Assembly: GCA_964395065.1 (NCBI GenBank)
Contig: CAYNAM010000019.1
Span: 1 to 29,226 of the forward strand
DNA from: Entomomonas sp964395065
GTDB lineage: Bacteria > Pseudomonadota > Gammaproteobacteria > Pseudomonadales > Pseudomonadaceae
DNA length: 29,226 bases
Reading direction: 5' to 3'
Positions 24,023-29,226 of the stretch are shown in pieces. Numbering within the stretch: position 1 is the stretch's first letter; each line of letters opens with the position of its first letter. The position numbers were made by a program, and so were the translations under genes. The notes under the pieces were generated by a model that worked only from the letters and a program-made list of their open reading frames with translations, did not search any database and was not told the origin of the DNA.

Positions 24023-26854
24023 TTAAACAGTAAATGCATCTTGTAGCAATTTCTCTTGCTGTTCTGCATGCATAGAAGGATAACCACAAGCAGGTGCTGC
24101 TGAACTTTCACGTCCCGCATATTGTAAATCTAGTGGAGGGTTATACTCTGCCGCAGCCCTACGAATATTATGCTGACTACAATACCAAGCACCTTGATTC
24201 ATAGGTTCCTCTTGACACCATACTAAGCGTTTAAGATTAGGATAGGTTGCCATTATTTTATCCAAACTTTCATTAGGGAATGGATACAGTTGCTCAATAC
24301 GAACAATCGCTATATTATCTTGCCCTTCTGCGCGACGTTTTTCTAATAGATCATAGTAAACTTTACCACTGCATAAAATTAGTCGATCAACTTTTTTAGG
24401 ATCGATATTATCTACTTCAGGAATAATTAGCTTAAATGAACCTTCTGCCAACTCTTCTAAAGTAGAGACAGCTAATTTATGACGTAATAACGATTTTGGA
24501 CTCATAATAACGAGTGGCTTACGAATAGGACGCACAACTTGCCGACGTAGCAAATGATATATTTGAGCAGGTGTCGTAGGAACACATACCTGAATATTTT
24601 GATCTGAACATAATTGCAAGTAACGCTCTAAACGTGCAGAGGAGTGTTCTGCACCTTGACCTTCATAACCATGTGGTAACAACATGGTCACACCACTTAA
24701 ACGTTCCCATTTTAGCTCGCCACTGCTGATGAACTGATCAATAACCACTTGTGCACCATTAGCAAAGTCACCAAACTGAGCTTCCCAAACAACAAGTGCA
24801 TTAGGTGTTGTTGCCGCATAACCATATTCAAATGCTAACACAGCTTCTTCAGATAAGAATGAATCATAAATATCCATTCTTGGCTGCCCATCAAATAGGT
24901 GTTGTAATGGAATATAAACGCTATCATCTTTTTGGTTATGGAGAACCGCGTGGCGGTGAGAGAAAGTACCACGACCAATATCCTGCCCAGTCATCCGTAC
25001 TGGATAGCCCTCTGCTAATAAACTAGCATAGGCTAATGTTTCAGCATACCCCCAATTAATAGGTAAAGAACCAACCGTCATTTTCTCGCGGTCTTCATAA
25101 ATCTTTTTGACCTGTCTTTGTAAAACAAAGCCATCAGGAATACTGGTTGTTTTATTGGCTAATTCTTGAAGTCTCTTAATATCAACGGTTGTATCATAGT
25201 AAGAATTCCATTCATGCCCAATATAAGGCGTCCAATCGACGAAAAGTGATTTATTAGGCTCTTTTACCAAACTTCTTACCACATGGCGACCATTATCTAA
25301 ATCGTCACGGTACTCATCTACTTTTTGCTGTGCATCTGCTTCAGTAATCACACCCTCTTTCACTAACTCACTAGCATAAATGCTACGAGGTGTTGGATGT
25401 TTAGAGATCGCCTGATACATTAGAGGTTGTGTACCACTAGGTTCATCCGCTTCATTATGACCATGACGGCGATAACAGAATAAGTCAATCACTACGTCTT
25501 TATGGAACTGCATACGAAAATCTAGAGCCATTTGCGTCACAAATAGAACAGCTTCTGGATCATCACCATTCACATGGAAAATGGGGGCCTGTACCATCTT
25601 AGCCACTTCGGTTGCATACTCTGTTGAACGAGCATCATCAGCACGACTTGTAGTAAAGCCTACTTGGTTATTAATAACAATATGAACTGTACCACCCGTT
25701 TTATAGGCACGCGTTTGCGACATTTGGAAAGTTTCCATTACCACGCCCTGCCCCGCGAATGCGGCATCACCGTGCATAGTAATAGGAAGTACAGCCTCAC
25801 CTGTTGTGTCAACTCGACGATCTTGTCTTGCCCTTACGGAGCCAGCCATAACAGGCGAACCAATTTCAAGATGAGAAGGGTTAAAACCTAAAGCCAAATG
25901 GATCTCTCCACCTTGCGTCATAACATTTGAAGAAAATCCCTGATGGTATTTAACATCACCTACACCAACCTTAGCACGTTTTTTCCCTTCAAACTCATTA
26001 AATAAATCAAGAGGGTTTTTACCTAATGTATTAACCAATATATTTAAACGTCCACGGTGAGCCATAGATAAAACCACTTCTTTTACACCGTAGGTACCAG
26101 AGCGCTGGATAAGCTCATCTACCATTGGAATCAACGCATCTCCACCCTCAAGGCTGAAACGTTTAGCTCCTGGATATTTATTCCCTAAATATTTTTCTAA
26201 TCCTTCTGCCGCTGTTAAACGCTCTAATAGATGTTTTTTAACTTCTGGAGAGTATTTTTGACGCCCTTGCACGTGCTCAAAACGACGCAATATCCAGCGG
26301 CGTTGCTCAGCATCAGTAATATGCATGCACTCCATACCAATAGTGCGGCAATACGTAGCTTTTAATGTATCAATAATTTCACGAAGAGTCGCTTCTGTTT
26401 TATCAGTAAATAAATCACCACACGAGAATGTGAGATCGAGATCAGCTTCATTGAGACCATGATCATGTAAAGAAAGCGCTTCAGGTATCGGACGTTGCCA
26501 TAAGCCTAATGGGTCAAGCTGTGCCGCTTGATGCCCTTGCATACGATACATTTGCATAAGGCGTAAAACTTTAACTTGTTTTTTTTCAAAATCCGTAGAA
26601 ACACTCGCAGCACTCACTGGCTGTGCTCTGTTTTTGCTTTTTGCAAGCATGACAAAATAGTCACGAATAGTGGAGTGTGCTATATCAGAACCATTATTTG
26701 TATTGGATGGTAGCTTTTGGAAATATGTCCGCCATTCCTCAGAAACCGCATTAGAATCATGCAGGTATTGTTCATAAAGCTCATCAACATAATCAGCATT
26801 ATCTGCTGACAAATAAGCTGTATCCCACAGTTTTTGCATCATGCTGTCTGGCAT
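24023..26854 (-). CDS. sucA: 2-oxoglutarate dehydrogenase E1 component
   Basis: A thiamine diphosphate enzyme that decarboxylates 2-oxoglutarate and succinylates the lipoyl group of SucB. The 943 residues match the family. The N-terminal E2-interacting segment (MQKLWDTAYLSADNADYVDELY) is present. So are SMAHRGRLNILVNTLGK, HGDAAFAGQGVVMETFQ, NNQVGFTTS in the cofactor region, YRRHGHNEADEPSGTQP and the C-terminal transketolase-like part (GQDIGRGTFSHRHAVLH, EAQFGDFANGAQVVIDQFI). AGAGGGTG precedes the ATG. The spacer to sdhB (26855-27046) carries the sdhB terminator near 27013, so sucA probably also has its own promoter there. Confidence 0.97.
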   Translation of the reverse strand: MPDSMMQKLWDTAYLSADNADYVDELYEQYLHDSNAVSEEWRTYFQKLPSNTNNGSDIAHSTIRDYFVMLAKSKNRAQPVSAASVSTDFEKKQVKVLRLMQMYRMQGHQAAQLDPLGLWQRPIPEALSLHDHGLNEADLDLTFSCGDLFTDKTEATLREIIDTLKATYCRTIGMECMHITDAEQRRWILRRFEHVQGRQKYSPEVKKHLLERLTAAEGLEKYLGNKYPGAKRFSLEGGDALIPMVDELIQRSGTYGVKEVVLSMAHRGRLNILVNTLGKNPLDLFNEFEGKKRAKVGVGDVKYHQGFSSNVMTQGGEIHLALGFNPSHLEIGSPVMAGSVRARQDRRVDTTGEAVLPITMHGDAAFAGQGVVMETFQMSQTRAYKTGGTVHIVINNQVGFTTSRADDARSTEYATEVAKMVQAPIFHVNGDDPEAVLFVTQMALDFRMQFHKDVVIDLFCYRRHGHNEADEPSGTQPLMYQAISKHPTPRSIYASELVKEGVITEADAQQKVDEYRDDLDNGRHVVRSLVKEPNKSLFVDWTPYIGHEWNSYYDTTVDIKRLQELANKTTSIPDGFVLQRQVKKIYEDREKMTVGSLPINWGYAETLAYASLLAEGYPVRMTGQDIGRGTFSHRHAVLHNQKDDSVYIPLQHLFDGQPRMDIYDSFLSEEAVLAFEYGYAATTPNALVVWEAQFGDFANGAQVVIDQFISSGELKWERLSGVTMLLPHGYEGQGAEHSSARLERYLQLCSDQNIQVCVPTTPAQIYHLLRRQVVRPIRKPLVIMSPKSLLRHKLAVSTLEELAEGSFKLIIPEVDNIDPKKVDRLILCSGKVYYDLLEKRRAEGQDNIAIVRIEQLYPFPNESLDKIMATYPNLKRLVWCQEEPMNQGAWYCSQHNIRRAAAEYNPPLDLQYAGRESSAAPACGYPSMHAEQQEKLLQDAFTV

Positions 26855-27005
26855 GTCAGGTCACCCTCTATAAAAGCACCTCACCAAATAGGAAAAACCA
26901 CCTGATTTATTTTACACAAAAAGATAAAGCAGTTTAGGTTTTATCAAATAAATAGCTGAGTGCTCCTCTTTTTTGGTTAAAATTTCAAGTAAAACACTTG
27001 CACCT

Positions 27006-27037
27006 ATAAAAAAATGCCTCTTATTATAAGAGGCATT
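27006..27037 (-). terminator. Rho-independent terminator after sdhB
   Basis: AATGCCTCTTAT (27013-27024) and ATAAGAGGCATT (27026-27037) are perfect 12-bp arms around a single T. Read on the minus strand the stem runs into a T-run (27014-27008). It begins about 10 bases after the sdhB stop and separates the sdh genes from sucA. Confidence 0.85.
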
Positions 27038-27046
27038 CTAACATTA

Positions 27047-27754
27047 TTAAGTTCCACTTTGTAACAACATACTGCGAATATGTCCAATTGCTTGCGTTGG
27101 GTTTAAATGTTTAGGGCAAACATGAACACAATTCATGATGGTGCGGCAACGAAATACGCTAAATGGATCATCAAGTTTAGTTAAACGATCCTCTGTGGCG
27201 GTATCACGGCTATCTACTAAAAAACGATATGCTTGTAAACCTGCAGATGGCCCTAGGAACTTATCAGGATTCCACCAGAATGAAGGACAAGAAGTCGAGC
27301 AACAAGCACATAAAATGCACTCATACAGGCCATCTAACTTCTCGCGCTCTTCAATTGACTGCAAACGCTCAATAGCAGGCTCTGGCGTATCATTCTGCAA
27401 ATAAGGTTCAACCTTTTCATACTGTTTGTAGAAAATTGTCATGTCTACTATTAAGTCACGAATAACAGGTAAGCCTGGCAAAGGTCGAATTACTAATGTT
27501 TCGCCTTCTTTGACTACAGAAGACAAGGGAGTAATACAAGCTAAGCCATTATTACCATTAATATTCATTCCATCAGAACCACAAACACCTTCACGACAGG
27601 AACGACGATAAGAAAAACTTTCATCTTGCTCCTTAATCAAACCAAGTACATCTAATACCATTAAGTCTTTACCATTTGTATCAACTTGATAGGTTTTCAT
27701 ACTAGGTACTTTGTCTTGATCAGGGTTATAACGATATACACTTACTGAAAGCAT
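27047..27754 (-). CDS. sdhB: Succinate dehydrogenase iron-sulphur subunit
   Basis: This subunit carries electrons from the SdhA flavin to ubiquinone at the cytoplasmic face of the inner membrane. The 235 residues hold the three cluster sites. The [2Fe-2S] site is C53, C58, D61 and C73 (SCREGVCGSDG, with aspartate as in E. coli). The [4Fe-4S] site is C146, C149, C152 and C213. The [3Fe-4S] site is C156, C203 and C209. An AGAGG ribosome site lies before the ATG. It starts 12 bases after sdhA. It is followed by a strong terminator-like hairpin before sucA. Confidence 0.97.
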   Translation of the reverse strand: MLSVSVYRYNPDQDKVPSMKTYQVDTNGKDLMVLDVLGLIKEQDESFSYRRSCREGVCGSDGMNINGNNGLACITPLSSVVKEGETLVIRPLPGLPVIRDLIVDMTIFYKQYEKVEPYLQNDTPEPAIERLQSIEEREKLDGLYECILCACCSTSCPSFWWNPDKFLGPSAGLQAYRFLVDSRDTATEDRLTKLDDPFSVFRCRTIMNCVHVCPKHLNPTQAIGHIRSMLLQSGT

Positions 27755-27766
27755 GATAAACCTCTA

Positions 27767-29226
27767 TTAGTAAACACGTTTTTTAGGTTCAAATGTAGGT
27801 ACTGTCTTAGGAGCAAAATTAACTGCTCGCTTAGTGACACGCTTATCTCCTGGGAAATAAAGTGTATGACATAACCAATTTACATCATCACGCTCTTCAT
27901 AATCTTCACGGGCATGAGCACCACGAGACTCCGTACGCGTATTGGCCGCAATTGCTGTTGCTTCAGCGACCTCTAATAAATTTTGAAGCTCAAGCGCTTC
28001 CATACGAGCCGTATTAAAAGCCATGCTCTTATCATTGATTTTCACATGTTCAATACGTTCACGTAATGTTTGTAGTTCTTTAACACCTTTTTCCATGTAT
28101 TCGCCTGTGCGGAACACACCGAAATAGTTTTGCATACAGTTTTGTAACTCACGTTTCAATGGCGCCACTTCTTCACCTTCAACACGTGCATTAAGAGAGT
28201 TTAATCGCTTGCTCGCAGCATCAATATCGGTTTGCGTAGCGGCACGGTATTCGATACCCTCTTTTAAAGCTTTTTCTAGGTAAAGACCTGTTGCACGACC
28301 AAAAACAACTAAGTCAAGTAATGAGTTACCACCTAAACGATTAGCTCCGTGTACAGAAACACAAGCCACTTCACCTACTGCATACAAGCCTTCGATAACA
28401 ACATCATTACCATTAGCATCTTGAGTTAAGGCTTGCCCATGAATATTAGTGGCTACACCACCCATCATATAGTGACAAGTTGGAACAACAGGAATAGGTG
28501 CCGTGACAGGATCTACATGAGCAAACGTTTTAGAGAGTTCACAAATACCTGGTAAACGGCTATGTAAAACATCTTCCCCTAAATGATCCAGTTTCAATAA
28601 CACATGGTCTTTGTTAGGGCCAACACCGTTACCTGCTAAAATTTCTTTAATCATTGAGCGAGCAACAACATCACGGCTTGCAAGGTCTTTCGCATGAGGA
28701 GCATAACGCTCCATAAAGCGTTCACCATCTCTATTGATTAAATAACCACCCTCACCACGACATCCTTCAGTAACAAGCACTCCAGCACCGTAAATTCCTG
28801 TAGGATGGAATTGCCACATTTCAATATCTTGTACAGGAACGCCAGCACGTAACGCCATGCCAATACCATCACCTGTATTGATATGAGCATTAGTAGTTGA
28901 TGCATAGATACGTCCAGCACCACCGGTTGCCAATACGACCGCTTTAGAACGAATATAAACCGTTTCACCTGTTTCCAAACAGATGGCAATAATTCCAACA
29001 ATAGCGCCATCTTGATTCTTAACTAAATCAACCGCATACCACTCAGTTAAGAAGGTTGTTTTATTTTTTAGATTATTTTGGTAAAGAGTATGTAATAGGG
29101 CATGACCTGTACGGTCAGCTGCCGCACAAGTTCTTGCAGCCTGACCACCCTCACCAAAGTTTTTAGATTGCCCACCAAATGGGCGCTGATAAATGCGGCC
29201 TGTTTCAGTACGAGAAAATGGTAATC
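27767..29226 (-). CDS. sdhA: Succinate dehydrogenase flavoprotein subunit (partial, N-terminus outside the window)
   Basis: The frame is open without a stop from 27769 up to the right edge, giving about 485 residues. The usual length is near 590, so roughly the first 105, with the flavin-attachment histidine, lie outside. Visible from the edge are LPFSRTETGRIYQRPFGGQS, GEGGQAARTCAAADRTGH, LLHTLYQNNLKNKTTFLTEW, then VVLATGGAGRIY. QFHPTGIYGAGVLVTEGCRG, ERYAPHAKDLASRD and HYMMGGVATN follow, holding active-site histidines and arginines. The C-terminus has the LCHTLYFPGDKRVTKRAV segment. A TTG at 28978 gives a spurious internal start. The coding frame clearly continues upstream of it. sdhB follows after 12 bases. 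Confidence 0.96.
   Translation of the reverse strand, partial: LPFSRTETGRIYQRPFGGQSKNFGEGGQAARTCAAADRTGHALLHTLYQNNLKNKTTFLTEWYAVDLVKNQDGAIVGIIAICLETGETVYIRSKAVVLATGGAGRIYASTTNAHINTGDGIGMALRAGVPVQDIEMWQFHPTGIYGAGVLVTEGCRGEGGYLINRDGERFMERYAPHAKDLASRDVVARSMIKEILAGNGVGPNKDHVLLKLDHLGEDVLHSRLPGICELSKTFAHVDPVTAPIPVVPTCHYMMGGVATNIHGQALTQDANGNDVVIEGLYAVGEVACVSVHGANRLGGNSLLDLVVFGRATGLYLEKALKEGIEYRAATQTDIDAASKRLNSLNARVEGEEVAPLKRELQNCMQNYFGVFRTGEYMEKGVKELQTLRERIEHVKINDKSMAFNTARMEALELQNLLEVAEATAIAANTRTESRGAHAREDYEERDDVNWLCHTLYFPGDKRVTKRAVNFAPKTVPTFEPKKRVY

Noticed and set aside
28738..29010. Separate 90-codon frame overlapping sdhA
   Set aside because: It is out of frame with the clearly conserved SdhA sequence, which runs through to the right edge.

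Overview
The window reads as chromosomal DNA of an AT-rich gammaproteobacterium with pseudomonad gene order. Two blocks support this. The TCA block runs sdhA-sdhB-sucA-sucB-lpd-sucC-sucD with the lipoamide dehydrogenase gene inside the suc cluster, as in Pseudomonas and unlike E. coli. The ftsK-lolA-rarA block is also the Pseudomonas arrangement. Because the DNA is clearly AT-rich by eye, a reduced, possibly host-associated Pseudomonadales lineage (Entomomonas-like) fits better than a typical Pseudomonas. That placement is inference.

Left region (1-5518): a chaperone-usher fimbrial locus, all on the minus strand. In transcription order it holds a minor or alternative pilin, the major pilin, a PapD-type chaperone, an FimD/PapC-type usher, and the start of a secreted protein, probably the tip adhesin, cut by the window edge. 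Palindromes lie between the major pilin and the chaperone, where fimbrial operons often step expression down. Divergent from it (5519-7879) is a YdeP-type molybdopterin oxidoreductase ending in a strong terminator.

Middle region (7966-9806): a tRNA-Lys(CTT) with a recognisable promoter, then a small accessory islet on the minus strand. The islet has two genes I do not recognise (one with a signal peptide), a Sel1-like gene broken by apparent indels in short homopolymer runs, and a cluster of three palindromes. This is the least ordinary part of the window.

Right region (9807-29226): mostly housekeeping. It holds sthA (transhydrogenase) and sixA (phosphohistidine phosphatase) on the minus strand, then on the plus strand a YhbW-like flavin monooxygenase, a Pit phosphate transporter, ftsK, lolA and rarA. 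A bidirectional terminator separates rarA from the converging minus-strand TCA genes: succinyl-CoA synthetase (sucCD), the 2-oxoglutarate dehydrogenase complex (sucA, sucB, lpd) and succinate dehydrogenase (sdhB, and sdhA cut by the right edge). Together these convert 2-oxoglutarate to succinyl-CoA, succinate and fumarate.

I see no CRISPR array, insertion sequence, integrase or clear unknown multigene system. The best leads are the accessory islet after the tRNA and the secondary-structure elements inside the fimbrial and TCA operons.
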